From Berberis thunbergii (lineage: Eukaryota > Streptophyta > Magnoliopsida > Ranunculales > Berberidaceae): a stretch of 64,000 bases of DNA. Each line of letters begins with the position of its first letter. Position 1 is the first letter of the stretch. The notes below the pieces were generated by a model. It made no database searches. It was not told the origin of the DNA and was given only the letters and a program-made list of their open reading frames with translations. The position numbers were made by a program, and so were the translations under genes. This document shows, piece by piece, positions 1 to 11,300 of this stretch. The stretch covers positions 158,501-222,500 of the forward strand of contig QNQO01000822.1 of assembly GCA_003290165.1 (NCBI GenBank), given 5' to 3'.

Positions 1-843
1 TTACCATCGAACCCATTGTTCCTCTCCAAACCCAGGTCAGTTTTTTTTTTTTTTTTTTTTTTCATTAATTTTCTCTATCTGTTGAATTTTAGTATATTGT
101 TAATTTGTATTTAGATGTAGATTAAACTGTGAGAATGTAGATTTAACTATGTGAATTTCATTAAGAACCAATATTAGATTAAAAGGGGGTTGAAATTTAT
201 GTTGAGGTGTGCATGATCTGTGCTGAATATATATGCAAACAAGCCAGTAATTGCACATTCAACATAGAACTAGCCAGTAGAGATCAAAAGCTTTTTTCAG
301 GGAGTTACCAAGCAGTTTTAGAAAAGAATATCATCTAGTAGATGACATCAAAGAAAATACTGCTAGGAACCGTAGGAACCGGACCGTTCCAAACGGTTCG
401 AGTTAGGTTCGGTTCCAATGTTCAAAATGAGGGGATCCGGACCGGACCGGATCCGTTATTTTTAAACGGTTTGAGTTAGGTTCCTCCAAATTTGGAACCG
501 ATCCGGACCGTGCCCACCCCTAGTTGAATACCCTTTCGTCTTGTCTTCGTGTCATCATCATCATCATCATCATCATTATCTCTTCTCTGTTTTTCTTCTC
601 TTCTTTTTTGTTTGTTGAACAGAGAAGAAAAACAGAACAGAACAGAGAACAGAGAACAGGTTTTGATGTCAGGTGTGAAGATAATTGGATAAAATGGATT
701 GGGAGATTTGCGAGAATCGAGGAGGGGAATGAATAAACTCTATTTAGAGATGAATTGGATGGATAAATGTTGTGGCTCAAGTGAAGCAGAAGAGGCTGGG
801 GAAAATCTGGCAAAGGGTCCTAGAACAATAGAGCAATGGAACA
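1..843. other. Intergenic, repeat fragments
   Basis: No gene is seen here. Positions 361-522 hold a GGTTCC/GGACCG-rich block ending in GTGCCCACCCCTA, which looks like the right end of a hAT-type MITE related to the GGTTCGG-rich elements further along; its left terminus is not recognisable. A (TCA)n microsatellite lies at 552-576. The short ORFs across it are low-complexity products of that repeat. A poly(T) run lies at 42-62. Confidence 0.6.
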
Positions 844-1236
844 ATGATGACAGATCATATTGAAGCTAGTCAGAATGATACCAGTACAATGACTATGCAT
901 ATGGGTGAAGCAGAAAACAAGAATGAGGAAGGTCTATTAGAAGAACACCCAAACTACATCCAATTGGTTGCCACCGCATAGTCTTTGGATGAACATATAT
1001 TCCAAGCGGAAGGTATAGATAATCCCATCACCTTATCTAAGATTAAAAACCTTTTGCAAACGATAGTAGATTATGAGAATGGGTACGAAATTAACAATGT
1101 AGATAAAGAATTAATAGAGGGAGGCTACGAAGATATGAAGGAATATCTCGTAGATTTAATAGCTGATTTTGAAAGGGAAGCTAGTATGGTTGGTCAGAAC
1201 ACTACTAAAGATGATTGTAAAGAAACCACCACTTAG
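844..1236 (+). pseudogene. Broken ORF of unknown function
   Basis: One reading frame runs from an ATG at 844 (another at 847) to a TAG at 1234-1236, interrupted by a single in-frame TAG at about 979-981. The predicted product would be about 130 residues, acidic and Asn/Glu-rich. Its second half (from the Met at 985) contains alternating hydrophobic and charged residues compatible with helices. I recognise no domain. The interruption and the repeat-rich surroundings suggest a decayed transposon-borne or host gene fragment; an intron covering the stop is possible but no convincing splice pair is seen. Confidence 0.3.
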
Positions 1237-2280
1237 TATCCTAAGCGAGACACTCCTTGAAGATCTTCTCGAACTAGGAAAGCAAACTCTAAATTCAGGG
1301 TATAATCAATAAAAAAAAAGTTAGATGAAGATCATCATCAGCTCTTGGAATCTCTCAAGATCTAGCTTATGCTTAGAGTTTAATTATTTTGCTTTTCGAT
1401 TTCATGTGCTTCAAGAATACCATTCTGACCTTTTCTATTTGTTAGGGAAGGGGAGTAATATCTTCAATCTCAAGATGATTAAGCAATGGATTGGTGCCTA
1501 CCAAGATCACGAGCTTCAACGAGTCCACCAAGAAACCATCTGGACAACTATTCACCTAATAAGTTTAACCCTTACCTTAAATCTCATTGATCCATATCTT
1601 AGCTTGGCTCGAGATTTTAAGGTACTTTTTTTTTCTCGTGTGATGATGTAAGGTATGATGAAGGGATAAGTGAGTGGTGTAAATTTGATGTACCTTTATA
1701 CTTTTGATCTTATTTTTGTGGTCTAGGGAGCGCATTTATACCCCGCGCTTGCCTTCCAAAAAAGAAAAAAAAACCATGTGATGGTGGAAGAGGGCAAAAA
1801 AAATCCATGCAGTCTTACAAAGAACACGGAAAGCCTCTACGAAAACTCTATCTATGGCTTGAGTCAGTGAGTGCGTTTATCGTTAAGCATTTTATTAGAT
1901 AGTGAATGCATTTTATTGGCTTCCACATGCATGTTCAATTTTATCGTTGATGATGACCTTGTATTGTTCCAATTTAAGGAAGAAAATCAATTTATTGTTG
2001 GTTTGACGGATCTATATTAAAAGACATTTCAATTTAGTGATGATCTTATGTTATAATTATGTGGGATAATATATGTGTGCAATGGGCCTAACTAAGAAGA
2101 TATAAGCTTAATTTTGGTCTGGAAGACTCCAATTTTATGTGTATATCAAGCATGACTCGTCAAGTCAGGCAGCCGATGGTGAATCCCAAGAGGGTCTCAA
2201 GCTTGGCTGGGTTGTTTCTTATATTCAATTATTCACCACCCATGCCTGAGAATTTTTAAGCCAACAAACTTAAGTTGTTT
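1237..2280. other. Intergenic, nothing recognised
   Basis: AT-rich sequence with short chance ORFs. I see no splice-site-bounded coding segment, RNA gene or clear repeat end. Confidence 0.5.
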
Positions 2281-2559
2281 GAGAAGGTTAATATATAAGA
2301 CCATCTCCAATGGTAGATGATGGATAGGGATAAAACTTATCAATCCCTATTCCCATCCATAGAAAATGGCCCAACTACAAAGAGCACAAAAATGATGAGT
2401 CAGCTAGTTGCTCCGTTTGCCTATAAATTTCCGACCAAATCAATTAATCTCTTCAAAATTCTCTCTTCATCTCTTTTTTCTCACTCGTTCTCTTGCAATT
2501 CTCTCTTACTCCCTCATTCTCTTGTAATTCTCTCTTCTCGCAAGCTAAATGTAGGGCTC

Positions 2560-3250
2560 CTCGTAACCCCAATTTTACTAAACTTGAAGACGAACCACTA
2601 TTAGGCTTTGATAGCTGTTGGAGAAGATTCTATTATTGGCACCAATCAACGATCGAGGCCAGGCAATATAGAAACGCCGTACTTAGTTCGTTGGTGAAGG
2701 TTTGGGTGGAAATTCATTCAATAGTCCACCTAGTGCACTCCAACATCGATGGAAAATGATTCAATCGGTTGTGAATAAATTTCAAGTGAATTTTGACCAT
2801 ATAGAGCGCCAAAATTATAGTGGAAAAACACACACTAATAAGGTAAATTATTTTATATTTCAAATGCACGTAGTTATATATTTTTAGGGTTTTCAAAATG
2901 ATGTTTGATTTAGTTTTTCATATTATATGATTTAATTTGATTTATGTAGCTTAATGACGCAAAAATGCATTATAGTCAATTGAACAATGGGACGTTCAAG
3001 TTTAAGACTTGTTGGACTATACTCAAAGACACGTCTAAGTGGCACCAATGGAATCGTGACACGAGTAAAGAAAACCAACATGAAAATGTTGGGGAATATT
3101 TCGATGGAAGCCCATCGTATGCTACTTATTTGTTTGTTGCGGGAGGCTTAGCATCGACAGAGGTGTCTTTGAACAGATACGAAGATCCGTTCCTACTGAA
3201 AATGGATTGTTTGGCTAGTCTGATTGGAAAAATAACGAAACAGATATCCA
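2560..3250 (+). pseudogene. PIF/Harbinger ORF1-type Myb-like protein relic
   Basis: Shifting between frames gives the signature of the plant PIF/Harbinger ORF1 family (Myb/SANT-like, often labelled GST-T3-like or NAM-associated). A segment reading LEDEPLLGF leads into an EDSIIGTNQ-like stretch, then SALQHRWKMIQSVVNKF near 2720-2780. A GT...AG intron (about 2842-2949) follows, and then FKTCWTILKDTSKWHQW near 3005-3050. This is the usual order: Myb-like helices, RW motif, then FxxCWxxLxxxxKW. Frameshifts between 2600 and 2720 break the first exon, so it is a pseudogene. A TATA-like TATAAATTT and a CT-rich leader precede it at 2420-2550. A copia LTR fragment begins at about 3265 and truncates the 3' end. 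Confidence 0.6.
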
Positions 3251-3264
3251 GTCAGTGCAGTGAT

Positions 3265-4593
3265 CTGTTAGAGTATGTAGGGCTCGCACTCAACATAGCC
3301 AAGCCCAAGTCCAAACAAAAATTAGACATCAGAGTCGTCAATTTAGTGTCTTCAGCAGGGCTTGCACCACCTTCAAAGGCACCACACCATCTCCATGATT
3401 TCTAGTCGAATCTCGCCAGAATCTTATACTCCGATTGCATCTCTTAGTCGGACATCTCTGCACCATCCAGCCATGCACATTTCTGGTTTGGACCAACCAA
3501 TCTCAACACAAAGGAGAAAACTCTCCGCCGAATTCATCCTCTCGCTGGAATCTTCATCTCAGTCGGACAACTCGCTTGCTCTCTTTGTCATACTCTAGCC
3601 GGCAACCCGTCATTTCATCTCTATCAGTAGTCGAACAACTCAAACCTCTTTATCGCCTCTCATGGTTGAACTTTCTCCGTCAACATTTTCCTCTTTGGTC
3701 ACCTCTCAACCAGACTGATCTCTCTCAGTCAGACAGCTAAAACCATCAGTCACTACAACACAACTTGCCCCAATTTCTTCTTTGACCAGCAACCGTTTCT
3801 CCATCCCCCAGCCGGACCACTGTTTCTGTCCCTGCTTCAGTTTATCCTCTTCCCTTTTCACTCATCCATATTTTTCTTAGTCAAACAAGACCACAAGAGG
3901 AGACAATTATGCTCCCTCTTATTACTGTAATCTCCATTCCTCACACATATTCCTCTGCAATCTCTAGGGTTTATTTCTTTTTTTTGTGTGCACCTTCCTT
4001 TTAGTGCAATAAAGTCACTTCTTTACGTTTTCAAAATCTTAAGTTTACTTCTATTCTCCACCCAACAAGTTTACTTCTCATCTCCACTCAATCCCCAAAC
4101 TCTATCTCCGCAATCTACATCTCGAGTTCACTCCTCCTCTCCACCCAATCCTCAAATTTTGCATTCACTCATCTTCCCCAAATTGGACTTAAAGTTTCAA
4201 GCTGCACATTTTATCTATGTCTAAATGTACAACTTGCGGGGGCATGTTAGTGTATGTAGACTCGCACCCAACATAGCCAAACCCAAGTCAAAGATTAATT
4301 AGCCCAAAATCATGTATCTGCAGCCAAGAATTAGTCCACATACATGATTACATCAGCAGCCAAGAATAAATCCACATACAAGATATGGAGTATCTAATCA
4401 TGTCCTAGCATAATATTTGTTAGGATCTTTTCTATTTTAGATTTATCTTATTTGATATGATTTGTAGTTGTTTCTAAATGTATTTCTAGTTTAGGTTATA
4501 TAAACTCATCTTGAGTCTCTTATAAGTATCCAATCAATAAAGTTCTTCTTCTTGTTCTAAACATAATAAATTCTTAGTCTTTTAATCCTATCA
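3265..4593 (+). mobile_element. Truncated Ty1/copia-type LTR element
   Basis: A complete LTR lies at 4245-4593 (starts TGTTAGTGTATG, ends AATCCTATCA). It is preceded directly by a polypurine tract (TTGCGGGGGCA), so it is a 3' LTR in plus orientation. The first ~48 bases of the same LTR recur at 3265-3312, reading TGTTAGAGTATG then CGCACTCAACATAGCC, which would be a truncated 5' LTR. The 0.9 kb between holds no recognisable gag or pol. I could not identify a target-site duplication, so the outer limits are approximate. Confidence 0.55.
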
Positions 4594-5120
4594 TGGAAAA
4601 AAAATTCATATATGCACAGAAGAGATTTGATGTGATGGTTTCAATTGTTGAAAAGAAGTAAGTGCTAAAGTGAAGAGATTAGAGAAGACAATATTATGAT
4701 GATGGATCTTACCTTCTCCATCACAATGCTTCAAATTATTTTCCTGCTGACCCAATATTGACTTCCAAAATGGAACTCTACAATTCCTTTCTAGTTATGT
4801 CCAACCAATCAATCACACTATCATTCCATTACCAGTCTTTGTTTAATGTGATGACTGTCTAAACTCTTCGACTAAACAGTGAACTGTGGAGGTAGAAGCA
4901 ACATCTCTTGAAGGGCCTTTCTTAGCTGATAATGTAATTCTTGTATACACTCATCTTCTATTCAAGTCCTGTACAGTACATTACAATGGCGGGGTTGTAT
5001 GCTATTGAGGAATGTAGAAGTAAAACCATAGATAATAGGTATACAATTTAAAACCAAACTATAGCATCGACAGTTTTATGAACTAAAGCATAGACTACAA
5101 AAAACTATTACTGATGTTTT
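4594..5120. other. Intergenic, downstream of SEPALLATA-like gene
   Basis: Unique-looking AT-rich sequence between the copia LTR and the poly(A) region of the minus-strand MADS-box gene. No gene seen. Confidence 0.5.
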
Positions 5121-5126
5121 TTTATT
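5121..5126 (-). terminator. Poly(A) signal of the SEPALLATA-like gene
   Basis: AATAAA on the minus strand (TTTATT on plus), about 250 bases downstream of the TGA at 5379-5377; a plausible polyadenylation signal for the MADS-box transcript. Confidence 0.45.
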
Positions 5127-5376
5127 GAACAAAAGATGGATCATTACAAAATACAAATAGCAGGATCCAGAAAACAACCTGACAGTGGATTGCCTTAACA
5201 GAGACACAATCCACAGATTGAACAAAAAAGAGTTCATACAAACAACAACAAGAACATTTACAATGCCCCAAAAGAAAGTAGAAGTCTCTTAGTGGATTAT
5301 GTGACTTGTATCCATTCAATTCTTTCTTCTGTTAAACAAGCATCGAAGACAACACAGCACAGATGAGCAGTGTTTA

Positions 5377-8300
5377 TCATGCTAACCATCCTGGCATGTA
5401 ATTGGTCATACTTGGTCCTGCAGCTGCCCCAACAGCCATTTGTTCATTCTGATATCTGCAGTTAAGTAATTGCAGCTCAGGAATCAGCATGGTCTCTTAT
5501 GAAATTTTGGCGGAGATGAGATAATGGTTGAAAACCAGTAAGCACTATTGCATAGTGAAAAGGTAGAAGAACTAACCCGATTTGTAGAGTGGGCTCACAC
5601 TCTATTGGCTGGAAGAATCCCTCGCCTTGTCCTTGTTGAGGCTGCCGTGCATACGCCATATGCACATTTGGATCCCATTGATGTGGATTTACTTGGCTTC
5701 CTTCCTCCAACTAAAAATTGCACGCACTTGTGTGAGCTGGTTACAATTTTGCATAATAACACAAGTAAAATCACAAAACAGTGTAGATCATTCTCTTTTG
5801 ACCTTAACACTTTTCTAGATGTATAATACTTGTTTAAATTAGGAACTCTGAACACATCTCAGTTTCCAAGACAAACATGCTAACATGGGGCTAAGATCCT
5901 GCATGGAATTTTTTCTCTTGTTCAGAAATTGACACAGGGCAGAAGATGTGGGTTAATTTGACTTTCTTCCCCCATTGATTATACCAGTTGGAGTTGGGTC
6001 ACAATATTTGATAATATGTCTAAGCATCTAATACAAAAGGTACGAGAACATTTAGGGAATGATATAATGAAACATGGCACTATCAAACCTTACAAGGCTA
6101 CAACTAAATTGTGTGTTAGAATTGTTTGTAGACTGCAAATCAAAATTACAATACTAAACCCTTGAGTAGCGCCTGAAAACACCATGCAACATTATTCTAT
6201 GTTACAATGACACAGGGAGAAGAAGTAAGAATTTTGCATACAACAACAATATTGAGAGCCCTGATAGTCTAATTGCTCACAAATTTGGAGGCTGTAATAT
6301 ACGAACAAGAGATTCTTATAACATAGACTTGTCTGAACAGGCAAAAAAGGAAAAGAAAAATGACAAAACAAAGAGGGGGAAAAACAGTCTAAGAGGAACA
6401 TCTCTGCAATGAGTACTACTTACCCTTCTTCTCAAGGACTTGTTAGCTTCACTAAGCATTTGTTCCTACAAACAAGGAATAAGGAGATAAATGGTTAGTG
6501 TAGAAGAAATGAGAAAAAAGGCAAAGGGATATATTGTTTAAACATAGTTTCTGACAAATACCCTTCGTTGAAGATCGGTCAGCTGATCTAGCATGCACTG
6601 GGTCTGAGAACACCGAATCAAAAACAAGATGTGAGTAGCTCATAAGCTTATATCTGAATTTAGGAAACAGTTCATGGTTTACTGGTAGATATAGATAAAT
6701 ATTTTTCCTTATTGATCTTTTTAAATCCTACGTGGTTTAGTATACTGGAACGTTTAACTCTTCCAAGTTAAACCAAATGCAGGAGCTGCGATCTAATATA
6801 TATATCAAAAAGAGAATACACATCTTTCCCATAATTTTTTTTGCATACTAACTTAATTTGCATGAGGTTCTCATTTTTACTTAGACCCGTCTGGGTCAGC
6901 CTTATTGTGTCATTATGGTGTTCTACTCGAGTGAAATACAAACTGACATAGAGCATGAACTTCTATAGTATTCTTTTCGTGTTTAATTGTTGAGGTATGC
7001 ACTCCCTAAGTTCAGAGATTATATTGAAAAAAAAAAAACACCAAGACTTTATGTTAAGAGTTGCAACTACAAAGAACCAGGGTCTCTACTAATTAATGAA
7101 ATTACACTTTTAGGATACATGGGAGTTTCCAGGGTGTCTATATCTGTTCTTTCTTCTAGCCACTTTTCAGTTCCTATCTTATTTAACCAAAATAAGTAAA
7201 GATATGTGACTATTTAGGCGCATACAATCACAGTATAGTCACAGTCATCACGCATGATAGTTTTCATTCATCTACATTTCAGAAAAAAGTATACATGTTC
7301 ATGTTATGAGGGTGTGTCTTAACCAACTCAGTAGCATATTTGCAATCACAGATGTCAAACATGAACTAAGTTGGGGCATCAAACATGAACTTAAAGAACA
7401 GATCCTAAACGACATGCTTCCTTTCAAAAACGCACATTGGGGTTGTATATTAATCATCCTATAAGAGATATTTGTTTAAACCATATACCCGAGTAGATCT
7501 GATCTGCTTCAATGATGAGTCCAGCTGCCTCTCGAGTGACTCAAGCTCCTTTCCAGACAGTGGTCCCAAATCCTCACCCAAAAGGTTCCTACGGTAACAA
7601 CAGACCAATGCATCATAGTATAGATGATTTGCTTTTTTACTTCTATAAATTCATGCTGTAACAACAATTCAGCTATCTTTAAGGTGAGATTACCTCTGGG
7701 ATCGTTGTAAGGCTTCCACTCGAGCTTTGAGTTTCAAATACTCCTGATGGCTGCTATGTTCCTGCAGGCAGAAGAAACGGAAACATTGATATTGGTGAAG
7801 ATATGAGCATCTATTGTGTATGAAAACTGCTAAAGCTGCATTAATCAGTCAAAACATCAATCATACGGATAACTTACAAATTATTCTCAATATTAAAGGA
7901 ATTAAAAATATGATATTCAAACACATTATTCCAGTATTATTGCATGCTCTCTGATGGAGTTATTTCAGTTGCTCCATTTTAGCTGAAATGATTTCATTCT
8001 TTGTGTCTTAATCATACTAATCATATTGTAAATTGCATTATAGAGCTAATTGTACATTATCTGTTTTGATTTTGTATATTGCTGCGATCTTGATGGCATC
8101 TTTTGGGTGTGGCATTCTTATGCGACCGCATCAACTAATTTTCGATAAAACTCGAATGTTTCTGTTACTGTTGTTAAAGCGACAAATACTTGGTTCACTT
8201 GATAACAGTTCCATTGGTTACCACTCAATGGGTCAAATTGGTGAATGCAGACAGGCAAACTAGTCACTAAACACAGTCACACAATCACTTTTTTTTTTAT

Positions 8301-11300
8301 CCCTTAATCATTCCCACCCCAAAAACCACCGGCAGGATTTGAACCTTGGATCTGTAATTCCATCGACTACAGGCATACCATGGAGTTGGTACTCCATTGA
8401 CCATATGCAAGTTATTGGTATTAACAAATGGTAAATCAGATTCAAAATTTTCTTGATCAAAATATAAAATAGGTTAAGGTAAATCAGATGCAAGTTACAA
8501 TATGACAACATGGTAAATCAGATGCAAAATTTTTCTTGATCAAAATATGAGCTTGAAAATACAAAAAAACCTCTAAATAAACCAAATATGCGAGGGATAC
8601 CTAGTTACCAAATGGACAAATCAGTCAATATACCATGCTACGATTTCTAAAAGTCTCAATTAGCAGATACAGATTACCACAAAATTAAAAATTAAAAATT
8701 ACCAACAAAAGTTGCCAAGATCAAGCTCTCATTCTGAAATGGATTCTATATAATAAATCAAGTTTATTTCATGTTATTTTATTTCCCTAAACAACAAAAT
8801 TCAAAATATAGAATGAAATAAAATCCCATGAATCAAATGCAAGTTCATGATCAAATAGATTATTTGTTGAAATAAAACAATCAAAATATTGAGGGATTTT
8901 AAAACTTTCCAATCCATGCATAGCCTATATGATATAGGAAATCACTCAATCATACTATATGATGGGGTTTCTAAAAGTCACTACTTACTGTAAATATTAA
9001 AACTTACCAAGTTAATAAAAGTTACCAGAAAACTCTCATTTCAAATGGATTTGATATCGTAAAATTTTCTCATGTTGATTTTATTTACAAATTTTTAGAG
9101 TAAAAATATTGAGTCAAATTAGAACAATCAAATAAAATAAAAATCTCATGTTATCAGATGCAAGTTTTATAACAGATGAGTCATGTGATTTGGATTTTAA
9201 CCAATTCAAAATCAAAACAGTATGATAATATCGATGGAAATATTTCCGGACATATTAAATTCACTGATATTTCCCATTGACTAGATTCAAAATCTCATGG
9301 ACAACAACTAATAGGTCTCCCAATTTGAAATTTTAATCACAATCGATCCATTTCAACAGACTTTTGGTTACTAACTACTGGATGACCAAAATAGCACCCC
9401 AATCCCAAAATTTAGGGTATTGGTCTTTTTTCCAATGTGGGGTGTGTTGGGCGCATCTCTGTCGTCCATAGTTAAAAATTACTGTTACTCTGATCATGAT
9501 ATGCCCCACACGATCTACATGGAAAAAGAACCCACTGAAAATGTGTTGGCACCCAAAATCTAGAAGACCAATGGGGACTTTGTTTAGAGAGATTATGGAA
9601 ATGCTATGATTTTGGATAGTACAGATATGCAAACAGCAACTGTGAAAACAAGAAATTGAAATAATGTCTATCTAATAAACCCCAGAAATGGAAACAAGCA
9701 AAAATAGAATGTGAAGCCCCCAAAATATAGAAGTAGGTGTTGTAGTTACTCATCAAGCACAAAATATTTGCCTTAATTAAGGCAGTGCCACTCAATTTGT
9801 GTCTTGAAGATAGTTGTCAAGCTGAACTTAATTACGTAGTAAAGAAAATAAAAATAAAAATAAAAAGTTACCTTTTCCAGTTAATTTGCAGCACAGGATC
9901 TTTCTTATTTTATTTACAAGATTTTCTCCATCAATTTTAATGTAAACAAATATCTGTCCTTTATGCTTAATCCTTACCTCTTCCTTTTCCTTAAAACCCT
10001 AAACCATTTACAGGTTTTGGTTTACCTATCTCTATGATGTTGTAAACTTCAAGTCTCCTTATCCAACTTATCACATAAGATTTTGGTTTTCAATGTAAGG
10101 GTCTTCTTCCTTTTCTCCTGACCATAATAAATATTTGATAAGAAGTTTATGAGTCTCTTTGTTTTTTTTTTTTTTTTTTTTGTGTGTCTTTGTTTTGATT
10201 CCCCTTTTTCTGTCAGGGAAGCCATGATGAAGCAGATGGTGGCTGGGTTTACCTCTAACTCAAGGGTGAAGGAAGAAGGTTCGGATTCGAATAGCAGCAG
10301 CAACTTGTATCAAGCGAGTAAACGCGAAAGATTGGATAACCCTGATAGTTCTCCTAGATTCAAAGGAGTGGTTTTACAGCAAAATGGACATTGGGGAGCA
10401 CAGATATATGCTAAGCATCAGAGAATCTGGCTGGGTACTTTCAAATCAGAGAAGGAAGCTGCAATGGCTTATGATAGCGCTGCAACCAAAATAAGGAGCG
10501 GGGACTCGCACCGGAACTTCCCTTTAAATGACCTTACCATTGAAGAGCCAAACTTCCAGGAGTTGTACAGTACAGAAGCCATACTGAATATGATAAAGGA
10601 TGGATCCTATCAATCCAAGTTCATGGATTTCTTCAGGACTAAGCGTTCCAAGATGGAAAATGTTGTCGACCTCAAGCTGGGTAAGGGCATTGGCAATGAC
10701 TGCGGATATTCTTGTCAACAACTCTTCCAAAAGGAGTTGACAGAAAGTGATGTTGGTAAGCTCAATAGACTTGTCATCCCCAAGAAACATGCTGTCAAAT
10801 ACTTTCCTCCCATTACTGAATTCAACTCAGCAGATGAAGATGTTGGTGGGGTGGATGACATACAACTAGTATTTTTCGACAGAGAGATGAAATCATGGAA
10901 GTTTAGATATTGTTATTGGAAGAGTAGTCAGAGTTTTGTCTTTACTAGAGGTTGGAATAGGTTTGTTAGAGAAAATCAGCTTAAAAGAACAGATGTTATA
11001 ACCTTCTACAGATGTGAAAATCCAGAAATGCCAAAAGAGCACCAAATTTACTGCATGATTGATGTGGAGAGGAATCCAGCTAATATCAACAATGGCACTG
11101 TCGAAGAGCCTGCTGGGTATGCAGGGAAGATTATGGGGCTGCACCTGGATTTCCAAGGGAGCCTCGAAAGCGCTACAAGCAAATTTGAAAAAGAACAGGA
11201 AGAGAAGGTTGTGATTGCATTGGGTCCTCCAATGCAGGAGGAGAAAAAGAATGTTATGCTTTTTGGTGTACAGATCAGTTGACAAAAAAGGGGATTATGT

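Noticed and set aside
10049..10303. Lysine-rich minus-strand ORF at the RAV 5' end
   Set aside because: Product of the poly(T) tract read in reverse; shadow of the RAV gene.
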